From contig WGNN01000127.1 in the NCBI GenBank assembly GCA_016124515.1, forward strand, positions 1-36,928: a stretch of 36,928 bases of DNA. The letters are read 5' to 3'. The translations under genes and the position numbers were made by a program. How positions within the stretch are numbered: the first letter of the stretch is position 1; each line of letters begins with the position of its first letter. Positions 17,101 to 24,952 of this stretch are shown piece after piece. Under the pieces are notes generated by a model, which was not told the origin of the DNA, did no database searches, and saw only the letters and a program-made list of their open reading frames with translations. This DNA comes from a bacterium. Its GTDB lineage: Bacteria; Bacteroidota; Bacteroidia; CAILMK01; JACPUW01.

Positions 17101-17712
17101 AATCCATCGGTAATGTTTCAGCCGCTCATGTGTCAGCACTGCGACAATGCACCTTGCGAAAACGTATGTCCGGTGAACGCCATCAACCACAGTTCAGAAG
17201 GTATTAACCAACAGATATACAACCGCTGTATGGGCACGCGCTACTGCGCCAACAACTGCCCGTACAAAGTGAGAAGATTCAACTGGTTTGCTTACTACGA
17301 CAACGACAATTTCAACTACAACTTTACCATGAACTCTGATTTGGGAAGAATGGTATTGAACCCCGATGTGACCGTGCGCGCACGTGGTGTAATGGAGAAA
17401 TGTAGTTTCTGTATGCAGCGTATTCAAGCAGCCAAATTGGTGGCCAAAGGCGAAAACAGAGCCATTAAAGATGGTGATGTGGTAACCGCTTGTCAGCAGG
17501 CTTGCCCGGCCAATGCCATTACATTTGGTAACACCAATGACCCCGAAGCTAAAGTGAGTAAGGTAATTGAAGGCGACCTTTCGTACCGCTTGGTAGAGTT
17601 GCTCAATACCAACAACTCAGTATATTATACCACGCAGGTACGTAATATTAAATTGGAGAGTGAAATGCCTGTGTATGCAGGTGAGGCACAAACTGAAGAA
17701 GCACATTCATAA
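14191..17712 (+). CDS. actB: ActB, molybdopterin-like plus Fe-S subunit of alternative complex III
   Basis: A 1173-residue fusion of a molybdopterin-oxidoreductase-like domain and a ferredoxin-like domain. Near the N-terminus is a twin-arginine motif, SRRDFLKFMG (46-55), followed by a short hydrophobic stretch and AAC at residue 67, which suggests Tat export and possible lipid attachment. The large domain is a structural relative of molybdoenzymes; family members bind no molybdenum. The C-terminal part has the four Cys groups for three [4Fe-4S] and one [3Fe-4S] cluster: CTGCNACVIAC (915), CQHCDNAPCENVCP (981), CMGTRYCANNCP (1013) and CSFCMQR (1071) with the later CQQACPANAI. Two stretches are odd: an Ala/Thr/Gly-rich insert at about 543-660, and a His/Gly/Ala-rich linker at 851-870. 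Lies between actA and actC. Confidence 0.95.
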   Translation: MEHNNRRYFKSLEELSNPSSVVEKEFLPETPGKNIIDEGEFDLKSSRRDFLKFMGFGISAATLAACTKTPVKKAIPYVIKPSEVDPGIPNYYASFYPDGGYGVLVKTREGRPIKIEGNDMDPLSLGGTTAAGQASVLSIYDEGRLHGPVKDGKPTTWDELDKDVYMGLRNISSKGGRIAILSEGINSPSTLRAIAKFKEAHPTTTHVQYDAVSYYGIRKAYRNSLGKSIIPSYCINKANTIVSFDADFLGTWLTPVAFTKQYSSVRDVTAHEEMAYHVQFESHLSLSGAKADLRMPCKPSEQGAAMVALYNALASKAGKSSLSNPGEFNSFITKEKIDHIADELWKNKGKGLVLCGANDENQQALAIEINKLIGSYGSTINTQKTVNLYNGNDEAMQKLVADMNAGSISALIVYGANPAYNYPEAAKFGQGLTKVELTVSLSDRLDETSILTKYVAPDNHWLESWNDFNPVTDQYSLSQPTIQAIFDTRQAQESILKWGKTPVAYYDFVKETWAQSSTISGMAFEKFWKQSLHDGLYIAGRKHSSASEAAAHTAETNGHGEMAAAATAGAVVVDSAEVTTHERVGVLRAAREVVSGENNMRGAVHDVLHGRENTEVVMTATAVPAGTAAADMAMAGEGDAAMTANTGMTPSGVDLTSVSSKLIADKNKASGTEVTLYQKTGIMDGRFSNNPWLLELPDSISKVSWDNYACVSPVFAAENGWSDGDLISVSANGFTIDNVPVLQIPGQLSGTISLALGYGRAMDAKAGRVANGVGINFYPFVVNGTTRSYSFAGAEIQKTGTGYELAKTQTHHHIQLPTGLGKKDRPSTAQRKNDIVKETSLGTLVAYRSNKHHGAEAHGEHGAHGHEGAEVDKVYKDYSDAPNKYKGANIYPDWKEERNFYKAIHWGMTVNLNTCTGCNACVIACQSENNIPVVGKSEVMRRREMHWIRIDRYYATTDRKEEDRPLLYTDNPSVMFQPLMCQHCDNAPCENVCPVNAINHSSEGINQQIYNRCMGTRYCANNCPYKVRRFNWFAYYDNDNFNYNFTMNSDLGRMVLNPDVTVRARGVMEKCSFCMQRIQAAKLVAKGENRAIKDGDVVTACQQACPANAITFGNTNDPEAKVSKVIEGDLSYRLVELLNTNNSVYYTTQVRNIKLESEMPVYAGEAQTEEAHS

Positions 17713-17745
17713 CAATAATTTAGAAGAGAAGCTAAAATTCTTAAG

Positions 17746-19227
17746 ATGGTAGAAGCTCCTATTAGAGAACCGCTGATTCTGGGTAATAAAACCTACAAGC
17801 AAATCTCTGACGATGTAATTGGTCCAATTGAAAGTAAGCCGAGTATGAGCTGGCTTATGGGATTCACCCTTTCAGTGCTGGTTTTAGGCTTGTTTGTGGT
17901 GGGTGTTGGTGTCACGCTTTACGAAGGTATTGGTGCCTGGGGTTTGCAAAGAACCGTTGGCTGGGCCTTTGACATTACAAACTTTGTGTTTTGGGTGGGT
18001 ATCGGTCACGCCGGAACCCTTATCTCAGCTGTGTTGCTTTTGTTCCGCCAACACTGGAGGACCTCTATCAACCGCTCTGCTGAGGCCATGACCATTTTTG
18101 CGGTAATATGCGCCGGACAGTTTCCGCTCATTCACGCGGGTCGTCCTTGGGTGGCTTACTGGATTCCACCACTTCCCAACGATTTAGGTTCGCTTTGGCC
18201 TAACTTCAACTCGCCGCTGGCTTGGGACGTGTTCGCTATCTCTACCTATCTTACTGTTTCGCTTGTATTTTGGTTTTGCGGTTTGGTGCCCGACTTTGCG
18301 CTGGTTCGCGACCGCGCCACCAAAAAAATACCAAAATTCATTTACGGTTTCTTCTCATTGGGCTGGACAGGCTCATTGAAACAATGGAACCGCTTTGAAT
18401 TGGTTTCTCTCATCCTGGCCGGTATGGCTACTCCACTTGTACTTTCAGTACACACAATTGTATCTTTTGACTTTGCCACTTCGGTAATACCGGGTTGGCA
18501 CACTACCATATTCCCACCATATTTCGTTGCAGGTGCCATCTTCTCAGGTTTTGGTATGGTGCACACGCTGCTTATAGTGGTAAGAAAAGTAATGAAACTT
18601 GAATCGTACATTACCATTAACCACTTGGAGCAAATGGCCAAGGTTATCATGGTAACCGGTACTATGGTGGGTATTGCCTACATGACAGAGTTTTTCATGG
18701 CAGCCTATTCAGGTTATGAATATGAATTTTTCACCTTTGCCAACAGGGCCTTCGGACCCTATGCATGGGCCTACTGGATCATGATGTCGTGCAACGTGTT
18801 TTCGCCACAGGTATATTGGTTTAAGAAAGCCCGCACAAGCCCCACATTCATGTTTATCATCTCCATTTTTGTGAACATCGGTATGTGGTTTGAGCGATTT
18901 GTAATTATTGTTACCTCGCTGCACCGCGACTTCCTTGTATCAAGCTGGTCTATGTACACACCTACCTGGGTTGAGTTGGCCATTTTGATTGGTTCATTTG
19001 GATTGTTCTTCACCTTGTTCTTCCTTTTTGCCAAATACCTGCCCATGATTGCGGTGGCTGAGGTGAAATCTACTTATAAAATTACCCAGCGCGGTAAAGA
19101 CAGAGACGCCCTGAATGGGAAAACCATTCCTTCTGATGTAATCTTCAATGATGATTACGGTTACTCAGCCGACAAATGGAAACGTCCTACCATAGAAGAA
19201 GCACTTTCAGGAAATCACGACCATTAA
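17746..19227 (+). CDS. actC: ActC, NrfD/PsrC-like quinol-binding membrane subunit
   Basis: A 493-residue integral membrane protein of the NrfD/PsrC family with about ten hydrophobic helices. It provides one of the quinol-oxidation sites and, in structural work on alternative complex III, is one of two homologous membrane subunits (with ActF). Recognisable family features include [16 protein letters not shown] (early helix), [10 protein letters not shown], the Trp-rich segment [17 protein letters not shown], and a helix with [10 protein letters not shown]. The acidic and His residues on those helices match the proposed proton and quinol site of the family. The C-terminal tail (after residue about 440) is hydrophilic and probably cytosolic. 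It begins 33 bases after actB and ends 16 bases before actD. Confidence 0.95.
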   Translation: MVEAPIREPLILGNKTYKQISDDVIGPIESKPSMSWLMGFTLSVLVLGLFVVGVGVTLYEGIGAWGLQRTVGWAFDITNFVFWVGIGHAGTLISAVLLLFRQHWRTSINRSAEAMTIFAVICAGQFPLIHAGRPWVAYWIPPLPNDLGSLWPNFNSPLAWDVFAISTYLTVSLVFWFCGLVPDFALVRDRATKKIPKFIYGFFSLGWTGSLKQWNRFELVSLILAGMATPLVLSVHTIVSFDFATSVIPGWHTTIFPPYFVAGAIFSGFGMVHTLLIVVRKVMKLESYITINHLEQMAKVIMVTGTMVGIAYMTEFFMAAYSGYEYEFFTFANRAFGPYAWAYWIMMSCNVFSPQVYWFKKARTSPTFMFIISIFVNIGMWFERFVIIVTSLHRDFLVSSWSMYTPTWVELAILIGSFGLFFTLFFLFAKYLPMIAVAEVKSTYKITQRGKDRDALNGKTIPSDVIFNDDYGYSADKWKRPTIEEALSGNHDH

Positions 19228-19243
19228 TAAAGTAAAAGCTCAA

Positions 19244-19813
19244 ATGTCATCCAATCTTATTAAAAGAACTCCTTGCGTTGTTGGCGTATTCGACGATGAC
19301 GATGTATTCTTAGCAGGATGTAAGAAAATCAAGGAAAAGAATTTAAACGTACTTGACACCTTTACACCGTTTCCTGTACACGGTTTGGAGCATGTGCTCA
19401 ACGTACCAAGGTCTAACCTTGCCATTGCGGCCTTTATGTTTGGCGTGTTTGGATTTTTGTGCGGTTTGGCGCTGCAAGTAGGTTTGGCGGGTTTCAACTG
19501 GCCCAACAACTTTGGTGGCAAACCACCGGTGGCTATTCCCGCTTTTGTGCCCATTACTTTCGAGCTTACCGTATTGTGTGCCTCGTTGGGTATGGTGGGT
19601 ACTTACTTTTTCAGAGCAACCCTGCTGCCCGGATTTGAACCAAAAATCTACGATCAGCATGCCACTAGTCACCACTTTGTAGTGTTGATTGAAACTGCTG
19701 ACATGAAAGACGATATTATTACTGAACTGAAAGAAGCCGGTGCCATTGAAGTGAGGGAAGACGAATACCTCGAGCAAAATGCACCTTTCCCATTACCCAT
19801 TAAAATGAAATAA
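19244..19813 (+). CDS. actD: ActD, DUF3341 membrane subunit
   Basis: A 189-residue subunit of alternative complex III, DUF3341 family. The N-terminal 55 residues are soluble (CVVGVFDDDDVFLAGCKKIK, then DTFTPFPVHGLEHVL). Two membrane helices follow at about 60-80 and 100-125, with the family motif GKPPVAIPAFVPITFELTVL leading into the second. The C-terminal part is soluble and charged. The subunit carries no haem or cluster and is thought to stabilise the membrane arm. It is six bases from actE, so translation is probably coupled. Confidence 0.93.
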   Translation: MSSNLIKRTPCVVGVFDDDDVFLAGCKKIKEKNLNVLDTFTPFPVHGLEHVLNVPRSNLAIAAFMFGVFGFLCGLALQVGLAGFNWPNNFGGKPPVAIPAFVPITFELTVLCASLGMVGTYFFRATLLPGFEPKIYDQHATSHHFVVLIETADMKDDIITELKEAGAIEVREDEYLEQNAPFPLPIKMK

Positions 19814-19819
19814 GGCAAC

Positions 19820-20611
19820 ATGAGAAGCATATATAGTTTATTACTACTCCTGTCGGTTTTTGTACTTGGTGCATGCAGCCATAGCCGCCACCCGGATTCA
19901 CTTTGGTACGATCCAAACAACCCCGGATATGAATACGCACCTGCTATGTACCACTCGTATCCTTACGAACCCCTGACACAGGTAACCAACGAGAACGCCA
20001 CCTCATGGTACTACAACTCTACACCTTACAACGACTACAAAGGCAAATACAAAAGCAACTCACTTACTCCGGTTGCCGGTACTATTGCCCGTGGTAAACT
20101 TGATTATTATTTTGAGTATGAAAATAATGATTCAGGCAGGGCCATGGCAGCGCGAAATCTGGTAAACCCTATTGAGTTGAACGATTATACCTTGAACGAA
20201 GGTAAGCGACTTTTCAACTTGTACTGCGACCACTGCCACGGTGAAAAAGGCGATGGAAACGGTTCGCTGGTTGAAGCCGGTAAAATACCTACTCCGGGCG
20301 AATACTACGGCAAATTGAAAGACCGTGAAGCGGGTTCTATATTCCACACCATAACTTATGGTAAAGGTATTATGGGTTCACATGCTTCGCAGTTGTCGCC
20401 TGAACAACGTTGGTTGATTGTGAATTGGGTGCAAATAATGCAACATGGTGCCGAAGCATACAAAATAGCGTCGATGAGCGAATATGAAGCCTTGACTGCA
20501 CCTGCACAGTCAGAAACACCAGAAATGGAAAGTGTGCAAGACACCACAGCCGTTGAAGAAGTAATGGAAGCAGTAGATTCTACGAACCAAATGGTTGAAG
20601 GAGAAATATAA
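19820..20611 (+). CDS. actE: ActE, monohaem cytochrome c lipoprotein
   Basis: A 263-residue haem subunit of alternative complex III. The N-terminus is a lipoprotein signal (LLLLLSVFVLGACS, Cys19), placing the protein on the outer face of the membrane. One haem motif, CDHCHGEKGDGNG, starts at residue 136; a downstream Met in the GIMGSHASQLSP region is the likely sixth ligand. The last 45 residues are acidic and low in complexity (many Glu, Thr, Ser), an unstructured tail. It may pass electrons from the Fe-S/haem chain of ActAB to a soluble carrier or an oxidase. Located between actD and actF. Confidence 0.93.
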   Translation: MRSIYSLLLLLSVFVLGACSHSRHPDSLWYDPNNPGYEYAPAMYHSYPYEPLTQVTNENATSWYYNSTPYNDYKGKYKSNSLTPVAGTIARGKLDYYFEYENNDSGRAMAARNLVNPIELNDYTLNEGKRLFNLYCDHCHGEKGDGNGSLVEAGKIPTPGEYYGKLKDREAGSIFHTITYGKGIMGSHASQLSPEQRWLIVNWVQIMQHGAEAYKIASMSEYEALTAPAQSETPEMESVQDTTAVEEVMEAVDSTNQMVEGEI

Positions 20612-20647
20612 TAAATAGAAAATCACAAAACGAATTAAATAAAAGAA

Positions 20648-21886
20648 ATGAGTGCTTCGTTGAGATTTGAAATGCCATCCAAACTTAGAATAACGGCTTT
20701 AGCCATTATGGCCATCGGTTTGGTGCTCGGAATTGCAAGTTTTGTTATGTATGGCGACACACCAACTCGCGTGTGGGCTGCTTTTTTATTGAATAATTTT
20801 TATTTCCTTGCATTGGGAATAGCAGGTGCGGTTATCATGGCCATTGGTTATGTAGCACACGCAGGTTGGAACATAGTGCAAAAAAGAATAATGGAAGCTA
20901 TGGCCGTGTATATGCCCATCGGAATCATCGGTATGCTGGTGGTTGGTGTGTTGGGTATGCCCTATTTGTACGAGTGGTCGCACGCCGATATTGTAGCAGG
21001 CGATAGCGTGTTACAGGCAAAAGAGTGGTTCCTGAACAAAGGAATGTACTTCGGCCTTACCATTTTTGCGCTTTTGGTTTGGACCGGTTTGCAATTTATT
21101 TTGAGAAAACATTCTATTGCTGAAGATAACGAAGGTGGCACCAAGAGATTCTGGAAAAGCTACAAAACCTCAGCTACCTTTATGGTGTTGTGGGCTTTTT
21201 CTTTCTGTGCAGCCGTTTTCTTGTGGATCATGTCGTTAGAGCCACATTGGTACTCAACCATCTTTGCGGTTTACGTATTTGCTTCGGTATTGGTGCTGGG
21301 TTTTACCTTCATCAATATGGCAAGTATATACCTTAACGGACGCGGCGTGTTTCCTTGGTTCAATACCAACCACATGCACGATACTTCAAAGTTCATGTTT
21401 GCCTTCAGTATTTTTTGGGGATACATATTTGTATCGCAATTGCTACTGATTTGGTATGCGAATATTCCGGAAGAAACACCGTATTACCTCTTGCGCTGGG
21501 GACGTACCAAAGAAGGCTTCAACATTGCTTGGCTTTGGTATTTGAACATTGTGCTGAACTTTGTAACACCATTCCTGGTATTTATGACACGTGAGTCGAA
21601 AAGGCAAGTGAAAGTAGTTATGTTGGTGGCCTTTATTATGATAATTGCCAAGTGGATTGACTTTTACCTCTTGATTATGCCGAGTTCGGTAAAATTTGCC
21701 AACCACATGGAGCACATGACTGAAGCTGCACACCACACACATTTGGGTTTTGGTGTACCCGAAATTGGATTCTTTATGTTTTTTGCCGGTTTGTTCATTT
21801 ATGTAGTTGGCACGGCACTTTCTAAAGCCAACATCATTCCGAAAAACCACCCATATATCATAGAGTCTATCCAACACCACATATAG
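20648..21886 (+). CDS. actF: ActF, second quinol-binding-type membrane subunit
   Basis: A 412-residue integral membrane protein with about ten hydrophobic helices, the last gene of the operon. It is related to ActC and belongs to the 'quinol:cytochrome c oxidoreductase quinone-binding subunit 2' group. Recognised by the early helix LNNFYFLALGIAGAVIMAI, the GIIGMLVVGVLGMPYLYEW stretch, the long SLEPHWYSTIFAVYVFAS motif typical of the family, and the His-rich segment HMEHMTEAAHHTH near the C-terminus. The start ATG 20648 lies 36 bases after actE. A strong terminator begins 23 bases after its stop, so no oxidase gene shares this transcript. Confidence 0.93.
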   Translation: MSASLRFEMPSKLRITALAIMAIGLVLGIASFVMYGDTPTRVWAAFLLNNFYFLALGIAGAVIMAIGYVAHAGWNIVQKRIMEAMAVYMPIGIIGMLVVGVLGMPYLYEWSHADIVAGDSVLQAKEWFLNKGMYFGLTIFALLVWTGLQFILRKHSIAEDNEGGTKRFWKSYKTSATFMVLWAFSFCAAVFLWIMSLEPHWYSTIFAVYVFASVLVLGFTFINMASIYLNGRGVFPWFNTNHMHDTSKFMFAFSIFWGYIFVSQLLLIWYANIPEETPYYLLRWGRTKEGFNIAWLWYLNIVLNFVTPFLVFMTRESKRQVKVVMLVAFIMIIAKWIDFYLLIMPSSVKFANHMEHMTEAAHHTHLGFGVPEIGFFMFFAGLFIYVVGTALSKANIIPKNHPYIIESIQHHI

Positions 21887-21908
21887 TATTAAACAACCTA
21901 TTGATAGT

Positions 21909-21946
21909 AAAATCCCCGGTCATTTGTGGCCGGGGATTTTTGTTTT
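21909..21946 (+). terminator. Rho-independent terminator of the act operon
   Basis: A perfect 11-base-pair stem (AAAATCCCCGG / CCGGGGATTTT) with a 10-base loop is followed by TGTTTT. It starts 23 bases after the actF stop codon. The CCCCGG core and T-rich tail make this the strongest intrinsic terminator in the window. Confidence 0.9.
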
Positions 21947-21949
21947 AAA

Positions 21950-22305
21950 GGGCGACGCGTTGGCCAATTAGGTATTAAGGAACACAGTAAGCCAAGTGTC
22001 ATTTAAAAACTCGTAGGAACGAACGGCTTCTGATGCCATAATGTAAAGCCCAAATGGCCATTGAAGCCGGAATACGTACACTGCTACGTTTTCTTAGGTG
22101 GTTTGTAAAGGATGGGACAGTGGAAAGTCTTTAAAGGAATTTAATTCCGTAGAATGTCCATCCTGTCGGCATTGATAATTGCACATATCCGTGAAGCACT
22201 TGATGCGGAAAACAATGAAACAAGGCTCTTATGGCATTTTTAGCTGTGATTACCACCGTATGAAATCTAATATATGTGGTTTGTAGATAGGAAAAAATCC
22301 AGATC
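21950..22305. other. Gene-poor stretch with unassigned coding-like fragments
   Basis: No intact gene. Short coding-like pieces appear on both strands. On the plus strand, 22050-22135 reads KAQMAIEAGIRTLLRFLRWF before a stop, and 22153-22282 holds VECPSCRH and GSYGIFSCDYHR in mixed frames, like the remains of a zinc-binding domain. On the minus strand, about 21968-22080 reads QWPFGLYIMASEAVRSYEF without a start. I could not assign any of these to a family; they suggest decayed genes. Confidence 0.4.
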
Positions 22306-22308
22306 ATT

Positions 22309-22334
22309 AAAAGTCACCTGTTCGGGTGATTTTT
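22309..22334 (+). terminator. Hairpin terminator candidate
   Basis: AAAAGTCACC pairs with GGTGATTTTT around a TGTTCG loop (10 base pairs with one G-T). The run of T is part of the stem's right arm. It stands just before a TM2 pseudogene and may have ended whatever transcript came from the decayed stretch upstream. Confidence 0.5.
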
Positions 22335-22379
22335 CAAATATCATGGAACCTTATAATTGCAAACTTTTAAAACAACCAG

Positions 22380-22668
22380 ATGAACAAACATGAATTGCAG
22401 GGAAAATTGAAATCAACAGGTACGGCGTACTTGTTTTTTTGCTTTAGGGTTGTCAGTACCTGTACTTAGGTAAGGTCGGAATTCAAATTCTATACTGGAT
22501 AACACTTGGTGGATTTGGTTATTAATAGACCTTTTTACCATGCAATGCAAGGTAGAGTCAATAAATCACCCTATTTAAAGCGAACTGGACAAAATTGAAA
22601 AACGAGAGCGAGATGATGACTTTACTAGAAACATAGCCATGATGAAGGCCACAACTGGTAAAGAATAG
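22380..22668 (+). pseudogene. TM2-domain protein, multiply frameshifted remnant
   Basis: A decayed gene for a TM2-domain membrane protein. Translating successive frames gives MNKHELQGKLKSTGTAYLFF (from ATG 22380), then ALGLS (22441), then QYLYLGKVGIQILYWITLGG (22454), then WLLIDLFTMQCKVESIN (22516). Put together, these follow the TM2 pattern: an AYLL-type first helix, an F/LYLGKxG turn, a TLGGFG-W-LIDLFT second helix. At least three frameshifts separate the pieces, and a TAA at about 22576 interrupts the C-terminal tail, which continues as ELDKIEKRERDDDF to a stop at 22666. TM2 proteins are small two-helix proteins of uncertain role. This copy cannot make the protein. Confidence 0.75.
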
Positions 22669-23021
22669 ATGTATGAGTAAATATTATTTCATAAGCTAAT
22701 CAATAAGCCAAGACAACCGTTTGAACTCAATATTTCACAATAATGTTATAGACTATCACCCGTCTGATTGCCAAAAGGAAAATCAATACTTTGAAGACGA
22801 AGATGAAGTGTGTTGAAGTATTACGTACTTTACTAAGTTTCCAATAAATTACAGGTGAAGAATACAAACTTTTCTTTTCTGAAGATGACATATGAAATCC
22901 CTGAATAACCCCACGCCGTTGTATTTTCACCAAGCCCTGCAGAATTGCCGAGGCTTTTTTGTCTTATAATCTGACAATGAAGTATTTCTGCGCACTATGC
23001 ATTTTGTTTTGAAGCATTAAC
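22669..23021. other. Non-coding stretch with a weak hairpin
   Basis: No gene was recognised in these 350 bases. A short AAGCC/GGCTT hairpin followed by TTTT (22932-22960) is a weak terminator candidate. Brief coding-like text such as DYHPSDCQKENQYFEDEDE appears near 22750-22810 but has no start and soon meets stops, consistent with more decayed sequence. Confidence 0.35.
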
Positions 23022-23029
23022 TACATTTG
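23022..23029 (+). promoter_or_regulatory. -7 box TACATTTG of the two-gene cassette
   Basis: Exact TANNTTTG match 18 bases before the ATG at 23048, with a TTTG at 23003-23006 about 15 bases upstream (somewhat closer than the usual -33 spacing). The position excludes the in-frame TTG at 23027 as start, because that codon overlaps the box itself. Confidence 0.55.
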
Positions 23030-23047
23030 ATTATTAAACATAATCTA

Positions 23048-23929
23048 ATGGCTACTCGTAAAATTAAACTTGAATTTGTCCGTATGGCAATGAAAATGGC
23101 TGATTCTAAATTTCACCCTATTGAATTCAGAGATGTTTTTTTAGCAAAAAGGACTTTCACAGAGAATGTCGTTGTGGAGCCAAAACATCAACCAAAATTT
23201 AAAATTAGACAACTTCTACCACCTGAACATGAAAATGAAAGGTACTTATTTGGTTGCTTATTTAATGAACAACTAGACGGATTGCCAGGAAAATTAACTG
23301 GTGAGTCAATTGAGGCAGTCGTTGGTGATGATGATGAATATGGGCTTGGTCATGGAAGTTTTTATCTATATGACAAAAAAACGTCAATCTTTATGATTGA
23401 AAGTTATACTGGTGGAATTAGTGGGGCTAGTTTCAAAGCCTTTTTATCAAAGAATCTAGGTAATGCACAATTGAAAGCAAATTACATCACTGGTCTAAAG
23501 AACATTAACAGAGTACTAAATCCTGATTTTGTAAAAAGTGTGGTACTAGATATTGATTATGGTAAAAACGAAGATTTAAATGAACTTCCATTGTTCATGG
23601 ATAATGATTTTAAAGAGTCCTATAACCTCAAAAAGGCCACAATCAAATTATTTGCCGATGAAGGTGGAATTAACTTTGAACGACTTAAGCCGTTTATACG
23701 GCAATTTATTGAAGAGAGACCGAAAAGTTCATTTGAAAAGGTTACCCTGGAAGGGAATTTTGGCGATGATTTAGAGAAAATAGACATAAGGAAGGATATC
23801 GTTAAGGATTCATATGAGAAAGAGATTAATAAAACCAACTTAGCAATCAAGGAGTTCAGTAAAGGATCGATGCTTGTCATTTACTCCAAGTATGCAGACG
23901 AGTTTCTGAGATATTATTCTTTAGATTAG
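23048..23929 (+). CDS. Uncharacterised 293-residue soluble protein of a two-gene cassette
   Basis: I do not recognise the family. Start ATG 23048 is chosen because the upstream in-frame TTG overlaps the -7 box. There is no signal peptide or membrane helix, so it is probably cytosolic. It has a charged N-terminus (MATRKIKLEFVRMAMKMADS), a middle segment ESIEAVVGDDDEYGLGHGSF followed by YLYDKKTSIFMIESYTGGIS, and a Lys/Glu-rich C-terminal third ending EFLRYYSLD. The pattern 'gl-G-xS-F-Y-Y-D-x-x-x-x-(h)-(h)-E-x-x-x-G-(I/V)-S' reminds me of uncharacterised mobile-region proteins (possibly the DUF6731 type), from memory only. No nuclease, NTPase or toxin motif is visible. It is followed after nine bases by a membrane-protein gene, so the two are co-transcribed. 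Its setting in a decayed, AT-rich stretch suggests accessory DNA. Confidence 0.7.
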   Translation: MATRKIKLEFVRMAMKMADSKFHPIEFRDVFLAKRTFTENVVVEPKHQPKFKIRQLLPPEHENERYLFGCLFNEQLDGLPGKLTGESIEAVVGDDDEYGLGHGSFYLYDKKTSIFMIESYTGGISGASFKAFLSKNLGNAQLKANYITGLKNINRVLNPDFVKSVVLDIDYGKNEDLNELPLFMDNDFKESYNLKKATIKLFADEGGINFERLKPFIRQFIEERPKSSFEKVTLEGNFGDDLEKIDIRKDIVKDSYEKEINKTNLAIKEFSKGSMLVIYSKYADEFLRYYSLD

Positions 23930-23938
23930 CTGACGTAA

Positions 23939-24397
23939 ATGGAACGCAAAATTAAACTTCGATTACTACTCTCTTTGGAAAAAAACTTCCCATTGATAGT
24001 GTCTGCAACTTGTTTAGCGATTATATATCTGCTGTCGGCAAATTACAAAACCTCGATTTCATTTGATAAAATTCAAACCATAGCATTGCAGTTTTGTAGC
24101 ATTTCCATTGGGTTTTTACTAACGATACTTACATTAATCAGAGGTTTTAAGACTCCACATTTGGATCAGATAAAATCAAGAAATGAAAATGATTACAAAA
24201 GGTTAATATCCTACATTAAGTCTGCAATCTTCAACAGTATCATTGCTATTGTTTTTATGACCGTATTTTCAGATTTTAGTATTCCGAATATAGAATATTA
24301 TAAGCAGATTTTAACTTATTTATTTTTGGCTTTTTTCTCCTATATTTTGGCTGAATTTGGAAGGTTGATATTCATACTTTCCAAAGCCTTAGTGTAG
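23939..24397 (+). CDS. Uncharacterised four-helix membrane protein, partner of the preceding gene
   Basis: A 152-residue protein with four predicted membrane helices at about residues 17-34, 46-67, 95-111 and 122-147. A positively charged cytosolic loop (FKTPHLDQIKSRNENDYKRL) lies between helices 2 and 3. The N-terminus is basic (MERKIKLRLL). No family was recognised and no catalytic residues stand out. It begins nine bases after the stop of the 293-residue gene, so they form one transcriptional unit. A soluble protein paired with a small four-helix membrane protein is an architecture seen in some phage-defence systems, such as Kiwa, but no sequence likeness to KwaA was seen. Function not assigned. 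Confidence 0.7.
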   Translation: MERKIKLRLLLSLEKNFPLIVSATCLAIIYLLSANYKTSISFDKIQTIALQFCSISIGFLLTILTLIRGFKTPHLDQIKSRNENDYKRLISYIKSAIFNSIIAIVFMTVFSDFSIPNIEYYKQILTYLFLAFFSYILAEFGRLIFILSKALV

Positions 24398-24952
24398 TGT
24401 CAATTAATTAAAGTTTAGTTACATCTACGTTTTCCACATATAAAACATCAACATTAAGCAAACTAGGAAACTTACCTTAGCCCTGCACAATACAACAATT
24501 CGACAGCACTAATACAGAAGTAGAGCACAACAAAGGCACCTTAAAAAAGGGAGCAACGCATACGCAATGAGTTTAAAGTCTATTCGGCAAATCACATTGA
24601 ATACCGTCTTAACATAGGGTAGCAGAAGACTGGGGAGATCAGCACAAGCATCTGAAATAAAAGTTCTGAGCGCCGTAATAAAAAGGACCTATTCAATGGC
24701 TGCTAAGTTCATAAAACCTTCGCGAACCTTATTCTTGACCATTGCTTTTAATGCTCCATATTTTGTTGTAAGTCCAAGCTTTTTTTATACACGGCAAATC
24801 CATACAAGTCTTTTGGTGAAAAAATTTTGGTGTACGAAAGGAAATCACTACGGAAGGAGCTAGTCGCAGCAATTTCTATTACAAATGGCGATATAGGCGT
24901 TAACTGGATTTTGGATGATAAGATTTTTTCAAAAATGTTAATAAGATAGATT
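24398..24952. other. Gene-free stretch
   Basis: No gene, RNA or clear repeat could be supported in these 555 bases. On the plus strand a run of about 50 codons ending near 24948 (with GEKILVYERKSLRKELVAAI) is open but has no start and no recognised likeness. It may be decayed sequence continuous with the fragments on either side. Confidence 0.35.

Noticed and set aside
23048..24397. Assignment of the two-gene cassette to the Kiwa system
   Set aside because: Only the architecture (soluble protein plus four-helix membrane protein) agrees. Gene order is the reverse of kwaA-kwaB and the sequences do not resemble KwaA or KwaB as I remember them.
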